A stretch of 64,000 nucleotides of DNA from Kryptolebias marmoratus (GCF_001649575.2 NC_051446.1:262552-326551); one strand, 5' to 3'. Positions 50,960 through 63,727 are shown, numbered from the stretch's first letter. Notes: a model not told the origin generated them from the letters alone. Numbers and translations: made by a program.

Positions 50960-51245
50960 AAGTTTTAGGCACAGATGTTGCGCAATGTGTCCCGCTCAGA
51001 GTACACAACGAGGATAACATTTAACTTTTGCCACACCAAATCTGTAAAAGTGGATGACTTGGAGCCATTTTTGTGTTTGATAATGTTGCCTTGCTGTGGC
51101 ATCCATCTTAAATGGGGTGACTCCAAAAGTTATTCAGTTGTTGATGTGCAGCCAGTGATTACTTTTTGAAAGTTTCATTGAAATCCATCCAGTGGCTGAT
51201 GAAATAGCGTGCTAACAATACAGACAAACACGCACAGAAAAAAAA
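50960..51245 (-). repeat. Interspersed repeat family A
   Basis: Reverse orientation: 'atctgtaaaagtggatgact', 'gttattcagttgttgatgtg', 'cagtggctgatgaaatagcg', 'tgctaacaatacagacaaac'. Confidence 0.75.
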
Positions 51246-53689
51246 AGGCAGGAAATAACATTTTCATCCTTTTGCCTTCTGTGGCAGGCAAGAAAGATTA
51301 CAGTCGGTATTTTCAGAGATACTTCTTTAACAAGGCTAATCTTTTAATCAGTAATCAGTAATTCAATGATCGAAAAGTACCAAACTTAAAAACCCATTTG
51401 GCTCCAGTACAAAACCTGCACAAAGATAGGTGTTGTAATGCCCCCACAACCACTGGTAACTGGTGTTAATACATGGAGCTGGATGAAAGAGATAATCACA
51501 TTTTTGCATTTTGACCTGATCTGCAGGTCATCCAGGGAATGAAAAATATTTTACAAGCCTTTTTCCCCACAATATTTAGAGAAATATCAACACCGAAACA
51601 CTGGTGAGGAAAAGGAGTATGTGATGACTTCTCAACTTTCATAATCAAAGTGGTGATGAAAGAAAGACAGAGAGTCGGAGTCAGGATGGGATGCTTTGCC
51701 AAAGAAGGAGATGCAGTTTGGAGAGTTGAACAGTAACTCAAGCACACACAGAGCACTGAGAGTGAAGCTTGATGATGAATCTCCAGAAGGTCCAGGCATA
51801 TCTCAACACTGATGGCTGTGGGCTGGCCAATATAAACACAAAGATGGGTTCTATGGGTAAGAGGTGTGTGTGTGTGTTGTGTGTGTTTGTTTGACTGTGA
51901 CGGAGAGGCAGCAAGAGAAACAAAAGCAACAGAAAATAGCTGTTTTGAAATTTTATGACAGCCAAAAATTAAATAAAAACTTCAGAAACTCTCTTCATTA
52001 TATATTTTAGCCACTAATCACCTCATGAGTCTTCAGAGCTGCTGCTAAATCTACCAATCAACAGAAAATCTGTTTTTAATGACTCCAGAAATCATCTGGT
52101 TTATTTGACATTTGTTTAAAAAAGCACCTCAAATTACATGTAACTGTTGCTCAAGTTAATGTCTTTAAAGTGTTTTGTCTGAAAGTAGGATTTGTTTCAG
52201 CCTAAATGCTGGATACTGGCTTTAAAGTCTGACCACTTGACCGATGTGTCAGCCAGTAGTCAATTAATTTGAAACAAATTTCCCTTACACTTCTATTATT
52301 TGCTCAAATATGTGGCTGTAGGAAAATATCATCACAACATAGCTGACACTCCAGCACACGTAGTGTGATCTTCAGCAGACTGAACAGATTTATTGATCAT
52401 GTTGAAACATTTTGTAGCATTAATGTAGAAACTCTGAAACACCATATTTACTTCACATTGCACCATAATACCAAATGCTACAGAACAGTGACCCAACAAT
52501 AACTTTACATGCCAACACTCTGCACTACCTTGGTATTGTGGTGTATTTGTAGAGATTTTAGCCATAATAGTCAACGCCACAGTTGGTCTGTCTTATCTGT
52601 CTCATCAGAGCTGTGTATCAGTGGTGTGTTTCTTTGTGTTCTTTTGCTTTACTGCAACTCGTCGTCATCTCAAGTTTTCTATAATAATATTGCAAATGTT
52701 TTTCTAATACTGTGCAGCCCTAATATGTACGTGGCAATACAACATTGTTCATAATGTAATGTGGTTGCTGCTGTGCACATAGTGCCTTGGTGGAGGATAT
52801 GTGGCACTGTAAGAATCTCACCATCCTCTACACAGTATTTATGTGGCACTGGTTGCATACTGTGACTGGTCACATGATGTGTACCGATTTCACACCAAAC
52901 AAACTTGCTAATGAATGCCACAGATACACTGCAGCAACATCACACACAAGAACAAAACACCATATCAACCAAAACACCAAGCCAGTTACCCCAAGGCAAC
53001 ATAGCTCACGCTACGTTTATGCTGAAACTTTCCCACTACCTTTCAACCCACACATCATAAATGTTTGCACTCTCTGCTCTTTGAATTGAGAAAGCTTCTC
53101 AGATCAGAAGTGGGTCCAGTTGTTTTTTAACCATTTTTTGGATTTACCATGTCCTGGATGACAGAATCTACACCAGCATCATGAATTTTATGTGTACATT
53201 ACTTAAGTCACAAGACTTAACTTTTTACAAATTACACTTCATTCTTTGCATTTTCACCCAGCAGGTAAATAATTTCAAGTCACACCAACATACTGTGCAT
53301 GGCAAACAGTATGGTAGTACCATTTTAGTTTTTACATATAGTCTTGTTTTTATCAACAAGGCAGTCTATCTTTTTATAATAAACTAATATTTATATTACA
53401 TAATAATAAGAAGAAATCATAAATTAGGTGTTCAATATTCATTCCTTTTTTAAACACAAAACTACAAATCCAGATGAAAACCAAAACTCTGAGGCTGCAG
53501 TGAAGACACCATCTGATCCATCTCAGGGGAGTTCTTCAATCAGTGGTGCCATCTTTACTTCCAAGGATCTTCCTGTAAACATTTGCTCTTAACCAGAGGC
53601 CACTGCAGCTACCAGATAGCTGCCGCTTTTACTTCCACATGTGAGCCACTAATAGACTCAATAGACTTCAAAAGTATTTCAAAAGTGCC
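51246..53689. other. Intron 1 sequence, no recognised feature
   Basis: No repeat shared with the rest of the window and no coding similarity. A short TG-rich run lies at 51865-51893. Confidence 0.45.
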
Positions 53690-53878
53690 TTTTTGTAAAA
53701 CTGTAGTTGTGTAAATATTTGGCACAAATATCTTACAATATCACATAATAAATAGCCATATTTTCAACTTTCCTGTCAACTTTAATTTTTTTTTTTTACT
53801 AAATCACGGTCGGCTGGCAATCGGCCAGTGATCGGCCACCTACCGCCAGGCATAGCCTCTTTTCTGGGGGAAACCCTG
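53690..53878 (+). repeat. 'CTGGGGGAAACCCTG' hAT-like family, right-end fragment (copy A)
   Basis: Matches 58940-59123 ('ttttgtaaaactgta', 'ataataaat', 'ccatattttcaactttcctg', 'ggcataGCCTCTTTTCTGGG' type end) except that 53706-53733 is inverted relative to copy B. Confidence 0.85.
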
Positions 53879-54149
53879 CATCTTTTTTAGCTGAGCTGGA
53901 AGGAGCTAGAATTCCCATCACTAGCTGGAATGCTGGGAAACCAAACAATGAGGAACGCAACAGGAGACTTTAAAGTGCAGAAGAGAGCAGGGGATGGTGA
54001 TTACTGAATAAAGAGCAGGTGTGCTGATGGACCACAGGTGTGAGGAGCTGAAACACTAATGGGCTGGACCAGAAAAAACAAGTACCACTAAATTAAAAAA
54101 ATACAAAAAATTTTAGAAAATTATTTTAAACACATAAATAAACTAGAAG

Positions 54150-54360
54150 CACTCAGAGAGAACAAACCTCCACCAAGGCCATAAGTGCGATCCGGATCAT
54201 GATATGGATTACCATAAAAATTGAATCACTTGTTCCTTGTACCATGTTTGAAGCTTCCTGAAAATTTCATGAAATCTGTTCATAGCTTTTTGAGTAATCC
54301 TGTACACAGACAGACAGACAGATGCTACCAAAAACATAACCTTGGCGGAGGAAAAAAGAA
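54150..54360. repeat. 'CCTTGGCGGAGG' repeat
   Basis: Ends 'cctccaccaaggcc' and 'ccttggcggagg' are inverted. The interior has 'acttgttccttgtaccatgt', 'cctgaaaatttcatgaaatc', 'gttcatagctttttgagtaa' and 'cagacagacagac', a very common fish repeat of uncertain class. Confidence 0.7.
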
Positions 54361-55329
54361 ACTAATCTGAAAACTATGCTCTATGCTCAGCACACATACA
54401 TTTGACCAGTAAAACAGATGTTGTTCGGTTGAGAAAACAACAACAATCTAAATAATAAATAAACAAACAGTATCAAGCAAAAGTGTAAAGGTTTAATATT
54501 AGCTAATATTAAACCTCTAGCGTTCTTTCCCAATGGTATGTCTTTTTTAAAAGTGTTGTTTTATAAGCAGCTATTGGCCTAGCCTGCCTCCTTTTTCAAA
54601 CTCAGGCTAATAAGGTGCTAACTGCTGATAAATATTAGACAGAACATCATTTCAAAGTTGGCTGGACTACCTATTTAAAACTTTGATGTAATTACACAGA
54701 ACTCTAAGGTACACGATTAACTATGTAAACTTCAATATCTATCATTTAAATGTATGAAAACTTTTGTGTTTTTAATTAAATTTATTCCTAGACAACAAAA
54801 GTTGTTTAAGTAAGTCAAACATGGCTATGTTGGTTTGTTTTAAGATGATCAGAGCTGTTTTACTGATGTTTACACTGTTTCTGTAATGGCAGGTACTTGT
54901 GTTGCAGCTCTACGAGTTTAATGATGCAGTGTTTGGTTAGAAATGCCAACTCTCAGAGCTTTATTATCTCATTCCTTTTTCAAATGAGCATTAAAACCAC
55001 CGATGGGAATTTGCAGTTAACAGCAAAGCAAAAAGCCAAGAGCAAAGAGGTAATAAGCTTGCATTTCCAAAGATTAAACAAATCTAATGTAATGTGAACC
55101 TGTAGGTAGGTGGAGATAAAAATGAATGGGCTGATTGGTTTTACCCTGACATAAAGACAGAAATGTGAACAGCTAAATGAACAACATAAAGAAACAACAT
55201 GATTGAATTCATCATGTTGGAGCTTTTAATTTTGTTATCTCACCAAATATATACTAATTTTAATGAAAGCCAGGGTGAGGGGGATTTTTCCATATTTTTA
55301 TTTCACGTTTTCTATGTAGCAGGTTCGCC
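54361..55329. other. Intron 1 sequence, no recognised feature
   Basis: Nothing recognised apart from short AT-rich runs. Confidence 0.45.
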
Positions 55330-55618
55330 TCCCCACCTTTCTGGGTGGAGTTTACATGTTCTCCCTGTGCACTCGTGGGTTTACTCCAGGTACTCCTGCT
55401 TCCCCCTACAGACCAAAAGCAGGCATTTTAGGTTAATTGGTAACTCTAAATTGTCTCTAGGTATGAGTGAGAGTGTGAATGGTTGTTTGTCTCTATGTGT
55501 TCCTGTGATGGACTGGAAACATGTCCAGGGTGTCCCCTTTCACACAGTGACTGCTGGAGGTAGGCACCAGCTCCCTGCGACCCGGAAAGGAGAAGCGGGT
55601 AAAGAAAATGGATGGATG
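55330..55618 (+). repeat. SINE-like repeat, family B, 5'-truncated
   Basis: Same as 45675 from 'ggtggagtttacatgttctc' on, ending 'gtaaagaaaatggatggatg'. Confidence 0.85.
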
Positions 55619-56829
55619 TTTTCTGTGTTTAATAATGGATAATCAATGCTAATTAGGCACGAGCTGATTACCAGTTTCAAGGTTCACCATGGTGTTAAAA
55701 AGTCACGGCGTCAAAACCACTTAATCCTTCCGTCACACAGTTCCTACAGTTTAAATACCTCCAAATGAGATAACAAGGATGCTGCATTTTTTTTTTATTA
55801 CCTCCCCTTTTTTGACCAGCTCTGAAGGTCCAACTCTTCATTCACTTGTCTATGGTAGCTAGAGATGTGCATTTTAGGCAAAAATACTCCTGAATCCATC
55901 AGGTAATTATTCAGTTTTTCTTTGAATATTCAAATATTTGCCAATCCTGCTTTATATTCCTTTATCTTTATAGTCCTTCATTTTTACAGGCCCAAAGGAT
56001 CAACACAGAGAAGAAAGCTTGTGGTCTGACACTAAAGCTGAGCTCACCATGACCATATTATATTAGGTGTTGTTACACTATCATACCCATAATATAGCCA
56101 GCATTAAGATAAATCAAAAATTATTTAGGCATCAAAAGTAATAGCATTTGCATTTCTCTTTTTAAATGAAAACAAAAATGAAAAGAAAAAAACATTTTTT
56201 AAATGTTTTCTTTTAATAACATGAAACCATGGTATTTTAGCCCAAAGTTATCAAACTGTCAGAATCTCATAGCGGCCTGGGCCCTAATGCTAACATTCAA
56301 AGTTTAAGAAATAATAACTAATCATTGTTTCTTTTTTCCTTGTGGTGTGACAGAGAGCATCTAAAATTGACAACCTGCAGTCGTGAGCTGTTTCACTCTG
56401 CTGGAAAGATCAATATGTGGAAAAGCTTTTGATTTGACAGAGTGAAAGAGATAACTGAAAAAGAAGCAGAAGCTTGGGACAGCGCACCATAAATTAGATT
56501 AGGTTAAAGGAAAAGAATGAAGGGAGAAGAAGAAAGAAAGAAGAAAAGAAGAAGAAAAGGGCGAAAAAGAAGTCAAACAATTTATTTTTTAAGCAACTGT
56601 AAAACGAAGGAGATATGAATCCACAAAGAAATATAAAGGCAGCATGAAAGAAAAAGATGAGAAGGGATAGGAGCTAGCTGAGTTTCCACGCAGCCTCAAC
56701 ATGCTGACGGTTCAAAGAGTCATCGAGTTTGAATAGCATCATCTCCAAAACAGAAATCAGGTTTCGGTGTGGGCAGCGCCCACTGGAAACATAAGATCAC
56801 GTTCAAGTTTTATCATCCATATTTATAAT
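55619..56829. other. Intron 1 sequence with purine-rich stretch
   Basis: A nearly pure purine tract of GAAGAAAG type lies at 56518-56570. Nothing else recognised. Confidence 0.5.
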
Positions 56830-57320
56830 CACCTGTATGTTTGTGCTGGTTTGTCTGTCAGCAAATAATCATTGGATGTCCAACTACAAATGATTTACCT
56901 TGGGCCAACCCAATTCAAATAGCTGCCACAGCTAATCAATCTAAAAAAAACACACAAAGTGCCTATAACTACAGCGTGGTAGTAGCTGAGAGTCAACCCC
57001 AACACATATTCAGAGTACTGACATATTGCACAAGATCTTCATTTAAAACTTTATAATTACCTGCTGAAATCAACCACCATTTGTCTGTTAGTAAAATATT
57101 TCATGCACTGTTGAACAGATTATAATGAAACTCTCAGGAAGTAATTATTGGGTGTACATCTACATCTGATTACCTTGTGGAATTAACCAGATGCAAGACG
57201 GCCGCACACAGTTAAATGTCTGTAACTCAAATCAACAGATTTTAAGCTAGATTTTGGTTTGGTAGTAGCTGAGTAAATATCAGCACTATTCATATCATAG
57301 TGTTGATATTTAAAAAAATG
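56830..57320 (+). repeat. Interspersed repeat family A, two tandem units
   Basis: Unit 1 at 56830-57060 and unit 2 at 57075-57320, each with 'tttgtctgt-agca/gtaaaa', 'taat-cattggatgt/attgggtgt' and 'gtagctgag' words. Tandem like the 48.3 kb pair. Confidence 0.75.
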
Positions 57321-57845
57321 AATAAAAAAAATAATAATCAAGCCAGACTCTAAAGCAGAACCTTCTCAGGCTCGTGGCATCACATCTGCAAACATTTCAA
57401 TTTAACTGGCCAGCAGTGGTGTTACTTTCAAACTCCATCACTCGTTTATCTTACCGTGCTGCTGTGTGGGAGTGGGGGAGGGGTGGGCAGCAGGCGGTCA
57501 GTCAGGCATTTTGCCACCTCCGGGCTTCAGCAAAGCAGAGGCACAAGCTGACATTATACTGACAGCAGTAAGAAACCAGGCCATTCTTATATAACCAGCA
57601 GAGGAGAGATACTGTAGAACCAACATCGGGACAAAATGATTGGTTCCTGTTTGACTCCAGAGGTCAGCTGCTTTACGCACTCTAACGCTCACATAAAGCA
57701 GAATGAAAGCGACATTAGTGGTTAAAATTGACCAGTTGATAGAACAGATCATATAAAAAATATCCTGCTAAATCTCCTCATAATAAACCAAGAGGATTTG
57801 CTCCAAACAAACACATTTCTCATTTCCATGATGTGTTACTGAGCA

Positions 57846-59123
57846 GACCTAGGATCGCCGCGCGAGGGTGCGCGCTCCAACAGTGACGCAATCCTCCCAA
57901 TTTTTGTAACTTAGTGCGGACCACGCGAGCCACTCTCCATTCAAACTGGGTGATTTTGGTGCTCTAGCGGAGCTGGTTTGCCTGTATCAGCATTTATATG
58001 ATCACAAAGATAATCAAACAGTTCAAAACACACGGAAGGAGATAACTGCTGCAGCAGATAAAAAGAAGTGTGTATAGACCACAGAGGGAAGAAATATTAG
58101 TCCTATGATGGGTGAATAACAACTAAAGCAAATCAATAAAAGTCAAACTGAATGCTTTAAATTTAAACATCCTCTCTGTATCACAGCCAGAAACACAACA
58201 GCTCTTCCTCCTGAATACGTGCAGACATATTTGATGTGACAACAATATGCTCTCTTTTTACTGTATTTCTACTGATTACGTAGTGTACTGCCCCCTGTCT
58301 TTTCGGAGAATACTGCACCGGCCTAAGTGCCTAGTATAAATATCTACATCGCGCACTCAGGTCTGCGCGCCGTTCGTGGAGCCCTGCAGGACTCTAATGA
58401 GCCCTGAAGCCGAGCCTTCCTCAGCTACCGCTGGAGTTAGAAGGTCGTCGGAGCCACAGCAATAAACATTGAACGAGCGGGTTTAACCAAAAATGGTTCG
58501 TTGAGCCAAAGTTCAGCAGGTGGCTTTACAAGACAGAATACAGTAAGCATGTTTTGTATTTAGTGAAAATATTTATATGACACGTGGTAATTTATCCTTG
58601 TTTAACAGTAAAATTATGCTATTAAATTCAGCATTAGATATGCTTTGTTTTGTTGTTACATGTAGTGATCCAACATGCAGCCTGTGCCACAAAAAGCACA
58701 GTACAGTACAGCATCTCTCTCTTTTTCAGAGTTCTCTGTTGTTTTTCATTGGTCTTGACGTGAGACGTGTGTTGGTGCCTTGTTTGTACTTTTTCATGTT
58801 AATTTAATTTATTTGTAAATGTGACTTAAATTAGGATTTAAATTAGGTGCAAACAATTTGTATTTATTTTAATTGCATTTTTGTTTTTAAAAATATTTAA
58901 TATTTTTATATAATATTTATAATATTTCATATTTTTTACCCTTTTTGTAAAACTGTAAGATATTTGTGCCAAATATTTACACAACTACAATTACATAATA
59001 AATTACCATATTTTCAACTTTCCTGTCAACTTTAATCTTTTTTTTTTATTTTCACTAAATCACAGTCGGCCGGCGACCGGCCGCCTACCACCAGGCTTAG
59101 CCTCTTTTCTGGGGGAAACCCTG
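57846..59123 (+). mobile_element. hAT-like element of the 'CTGGGGGAAACCCTG' family (copy B)
   Basis: Right end CTGGGGGAAACCCTG at 59109-59123. The left part begins near 'cgcgcgagggtgcgcgctcc' (57860), matching the 44772 copy; the true left terminus is not seen. A GC-rich interior at 58288-58505 includes 'tagtataaatatc', a TATA-like box. No transposase frame recognised. Copy B carries the inverted 58958-58985 segment relative to copy A. Confidence 0.7.
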
Positions 59124-59184
59124 TTGACCAAATGGTGCTTGAGAAGATTTATAAGGCTGCAGTCAAGTTTTGTTTTATAAGGAC

Positions 59185-60026
59185 TAGGGCTGCAACTAAC
59201 GATAATTTCAATAATCGATTAATCAGGCGATTATTTTCTCGATTAATCGGTCGTCTTGGAATTCATTCATTCATTCAGTCATTAATTTTGGCCCACATAA
59301 AAAAGTTATCTGTATGTAAAGGAGTAGGTTGATGTAAAACTTTTACTACTTTCTTATTTTTAAATAAATCAATATAAATTCAATTCAACATTNNNNNNNN
59401 NNNNNNNNNNNNNNNNNNNNNNNNNNNNNNNNNNNNNNNNNNNNNNNNNNNNNNNNNNNNNNNNNNNNNNNNNNNNNNNNNNNNNNNNNNNNNNNNNNNN
59501 NNNNNNNNNNNNNNAAATAAGTAGATGTAAATTTAGTTAAATGTTGCCTCACTCTTCACTTGCATAGAGTGACCTGACTCATGACTAAACATTACTTTGT
59601 GATGACACCGGGTGGCGCTGAAAGCAGCGTGCAGTTTCCTGTATGCTAACTGCTGCTAACAGAGCTCACAGAGCTAGTTCTGCTGCTTAACAACTTTAAG
59701 ACTAAAAACAAAACCCTATTCAGCAGATTCTAACCTGCAGTGAGTAAATTATGCCCCCCAAAACGGTAATGGAGTAGCAGAAAGAAAGTTTGCAGTGAGG
59801 AAGAGGAGCCGTAGCTTCTTCATCATCATACGGAGCGGACGGAGTTTTTTTTTTTTTACGGAGCGGACGGAGTTTGTTCAGCAAACGCGCTGCGGGTGAC
59901 GTCACCGTTTCCGCGACAACGTTAGTGACGCATAAATTGTGCGACACATATCGATAATGAATTTTGTTGCCAACGCTTTAAATTATTGAATTTTATCGAT
60001 TTTATCGATTCGTTGTTGCAGCCCTA
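59185..60026. mobile_element. hAT element with perfect target-site duplication
   Basis: Ends TAGGGCTGCAAC and GTTGCAGCCCTA are exact inverted repeats, preceded and followed by the identical 8-bp ATAAGGAC (59177-59184 and 60027-60034). Sub-terminal 'ataatcgattaatc' and 'tatcgattttatcgattc' are typical of this teleost family. A 122-N gap lies inside. No transposase recognised. Confidence 0.92.
59393..59514. other. Assembly gap, 122 N
   Basis: Undetermined bases within the hAT element. Confidence 1.
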
Positions 60027-60369
60027 ATAAGGACCAATTGTGAATGTGGTTTCAAAGGCCTGTCCATCAACAAGTTAAATCAGTGTTGGGAAAACAAAAT
60101 ACACACAAAAAACACAAAATAGGTCAGCTGCAGTGATTGTATGGCACACAAGCAAAAAATATGCAACATGTAAAAAAGTAAAATTCTTTAATCACATGAT
60201 TTGACAACATTGACCTGATTCAAAAGTCAACTATCTTGTGTGTCTGTTAGGGGTGGGGTTGTAATCTATTTTTTGATTCTTTGGGATGCAGACATGAATG
60301 ATTCTGATTCAATTTATAAATGTCCAAAATGTATTATTATTTAATGTTAATAACGTACTGCAAAATTAG

Positions 60370-60645
60370 GTGTCTATCTCCAGCAGTCATAATGTGACAG
60401 GCGGGGGACACCCTGGACAGGTCTCCAGTCCACAGGGACACTCAGAGCCTAACAAGACCCTTCACACTCTAACTCACACCCATAGATAATTTAAAGCTAC
60501 CAATGAACCTAACATGTATGGTTCTGGACTGTGGGAGTTAACGGAGCACTCTGAGAAAACCCATGCATACACGGGGAGAACCTCATGCAAAAAGGGTCCA
60601 GGTAGGAGTCAAACCTGTGACCTTTTTACTGCAAAGGAATAGTAC
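60370..60645 (-). repeat. SINE-like repeat, family B
   Basis: Reverse orientation of 45675: 'tatctccagcagtcataatg', 'gacaggcgggggacaccctg', 'aacctaacatgtatggttct', 'aacccatgcatacacgggga', 'gtcaaacctgtgacc' (B-box region). Confidence 0.8.
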
Positions 60646-62097
60646 CACTGTGGACAGCATTCTTTTTGTTTAAATCTCATCCAAGACAATTTTAGCACGT
60701 GGATAAGAGGAGCAAAAGCAGCAGAAATTATCTCATTTCCTAAAACAATATATGTTGTAGTGCAGACAATGTCATAGTTGAAAAGCTTGTCTTGTAAAAC
60801 CATCCATCTACCAATCACTAGAACCAGATTTGATCTGAAACACTTTCATCTCCACTGAGGACTAAATTGACTTGATGTTTTTATTACGTATGGAGCTAAA
60901 GGCCATTAGCTTATCTTAGCAAAGTGGTTTGGAGGAAATCTGATAGGATCACACATCTGATAAATACACATTTATCTGAATTTTAGAGGTTTTAACAGAT
61001 TATAAGTAGACAGGCTCTCTGTTAGGTCGTGCAATAAGTAGACTGGCCCATGTAACAAGTAGAGGTGGGAGTTATAATCTATTTTTAGTTGCATCGCAGT
61101 TGATTCTGAATCAATTTTCAAATGTCAAAACTTAATTTGGTAATGTTAATCAATGTTGCCACTTTAAAAGAGTTCTTTGATTTGTGTATAAATCTCCTGT
61201 AATAAACAAAATGCTGATCACATTAGCTTTTCTATGGTATTTTAAATGTTAAGTTAGCATCTATGCTAACTGTTGGTCAAAAGCCAGTGATTAATGCTTT
61301 TTTAGCATATAGTATTAAGCTACTTTTTAAATAGGCAAAAAAAATCTGTGTTTATTTACATAAAATACACCATAGTCGTTTCAATTTGTAAATTTCTATT
61401 TCAGTTTCCCTGTCTTCCAGACCACCATTATAAGCTCACCTGCTGCTTCTCGGTGATAACCCACAAACCTGAACATCACAGATAATCGAGATGCATCACT
61501 AATTGTTTTATAAAAACACTGCACAACTTAATCACACTGGAATCAAATGGCGAGGTACCTGATGATTTTCAAATTAGTTACAAAACTTTAACTTCACAGC
61601 TTAAATTACAGTGTATTTCCAACTTCATTGTGTCAAAAAATGTTATATTTTTTTAAATTAAAAACAATTTCAACTCAACACATTCTATTTTCACAAAAAT
61701 AAAGTTCTAAAGGCACCATTAAAATAAGATCAAACTAGCTGTATATAAACACACACTTAGATGTGTGAGTTTTGTGATTCCTTATGCATAAATGTGGTTT
61801 TTAAGAGCAAAAATCTGGCATAAAACCTATACACAAAGAATAAAGAGCAAACACACCAACATACAGATTTTTTTGTGCGCTCACATACACACACCCACAC
61901 ACAAAGCATGACTTGCAGCTGTGAGAATGGGTTCTGCTGCCCAGTGGAGTGAGCTCCTGGCAGACTATTTATAACCTTAATGCCGCAGTAAACCAACACA
62001 GGCTTGCTGCTTGATTAAACCACACAGTCTCTGAGGGCAGAAGCACAAAAAGCCCTCCCGACATCTGATACAGACAACAGAGTTTATTACCTACCAT
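60646..62097. other. Intron 1 sequence, no recognised feature
   Basis: AT-rich, no repeat or gene recognised. Confidence 0.45.
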
Positions 62098-63041
62098 CAG
62101 TGGCGGCTGGCCAATAGAGGGCGCAAGGATGCCGCCCCACCACTCACATTACCTTGAATAAGACGTAAAAAAATGAAATAAAAATATTTTAAAAAATATG
62201 TATATATATTTTTAGTTGTGTAAAATAAACATTTTATAGTTAATGATATGTAAAGGTGTTTCGTTCATCGACGTCGTCTGATTGGTCACGTATTACCGCC
62301 CCGAAGCGCAAAAATCTTTGTCCATAGACTCTCGTTAAAAGTTGTACATGTGCAGTAGCTCCTCTTCAATACAAGAGATAGGACCGTTCTGGGGCGCACC
62401 TTTCATGCGCCCAGAGATGAATGCAGCTCGGGTTGGATTTCACCACCTCCCGCAGTGGGAGCGTGGGACTCCCGCCATGAGGGCTGACGTCACATCCGTC
62501 TGTCGTAACGTTCGCCTGATTGAAAAGTCGAGCCGTGGGTGAGCTGCCTTTTATTCAAAGACAGTAATAAGTTCATTACATGACAAATTTACATACACAA
62601 GGTAATAAATAAGTTTATAGTTAATAATTAGTTTAAGAAATTTTATGCTAAAAAACAGTTAAAATGTTTGATTTTGAATTCTAATTAGAGTGAGACATCT
62701 GATCTTTGTTATATTGTACGTGCAGAATACGTGACTTGAGTGCTTTCTCCATAACACAAGCGTTGACGTATTTTCTCCAGTAAAGTTTTGAAAAATAAGG
62801 GAGAAAACAGGTCTTATAAACGCTAAATGTGCCCTACATGCTTGTGCCTTGGGAGACCTCTGTCTTTGTAAGTATTGGTGTGTTCAGGAAGCACTTATGC
62901 ATATTTGCATTTATATGTACATTATAATGTTGCTTTTGTTGTTTTAATTCTACACTGGTGTGATACCTAAGTATATGTTTCGGTATATGTCTATTTTGGA
63001 CTTATAGGCCCCCCTGGAGAAAACTCTACCAGCCGCCGCTG
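62098..63041. mobile_element. hAT-like non-autonomous element with perfect 8-bp duplication (944 bp)
   Basis: Ends CAGTGGCGGCTGG and CCAGCCGCCGCTG are inverted with one mismatch. CCTACCAT flanks both sides (62090-62097 and 63042-63049). The open frame at 62342-62542 is inside it, GC-rich and with no transposase motif, so not a host gene. Confidence 0.9.
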
Positions 63042-63727
63042 CCTACCATGTATGTGTCTGTGTGACAGTTAGCAGAGCACCCATGCAAACCTATTTTTCT
63101 GATTAAATGTGTCAGAGTTATATTCAGCTGATTTAACCTGCAAACACGCACACAAACACACTCTACGCTGCTGGACAGCCACAGAAATCTACATCAACAT
63201 ATGATACTATCATTTGTGTCGAATCATAGCGATACTAGCACGATGAGATTAATACTTGAGTTTAGTATGTAGCTGCCGTTGCAGAAATTTAATTCTGCAC
63301 TGGAGTAGGCAAGAAGTGGTAAGAATAGGTGTAAACATGAGACAAGATGAGCATGGCAGATAAGAATTTTGTCAGCTCTAACTGCAACAACTTCAGAATC
63401 GATACACACATGCTAACACGTGTAGCATCGATATTAACTTCTGTAAACACATCTTCTGCACATGTGGGTTGCTTCGGGGCTCTAGACTGTTCACACTGGA
63501 GTCTGAGTCATTATAATTATAATGTGAACGACCACACAAAAACAAGAAAAAAAAATTGGATCTGAGCAACAAGTTGGAATTGAGCATTGAGAGCTGCAGT
63601 GTGAACGTAGTGTTAGTATTATATGGCCTATGTGTTATGGTGGTTAGGTCCATCTTTCTTGCATCAATCCCTGTTCTTGTTTTCATGTTTTGAGCCGTGA
63701 CGGTGGTTTTGTCAAACAAAAAAAGGA
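63042..63727. other. Intron 1 sequence, no recognised feature
   Basis: Nothing recognised. Confidence 0.45.

Noticed and set aside
62342..62542. Small coding gene with GC-rich frame
   Set aside because: It lies entirely within a mobile element with target-site duplication and has no recognised motif.
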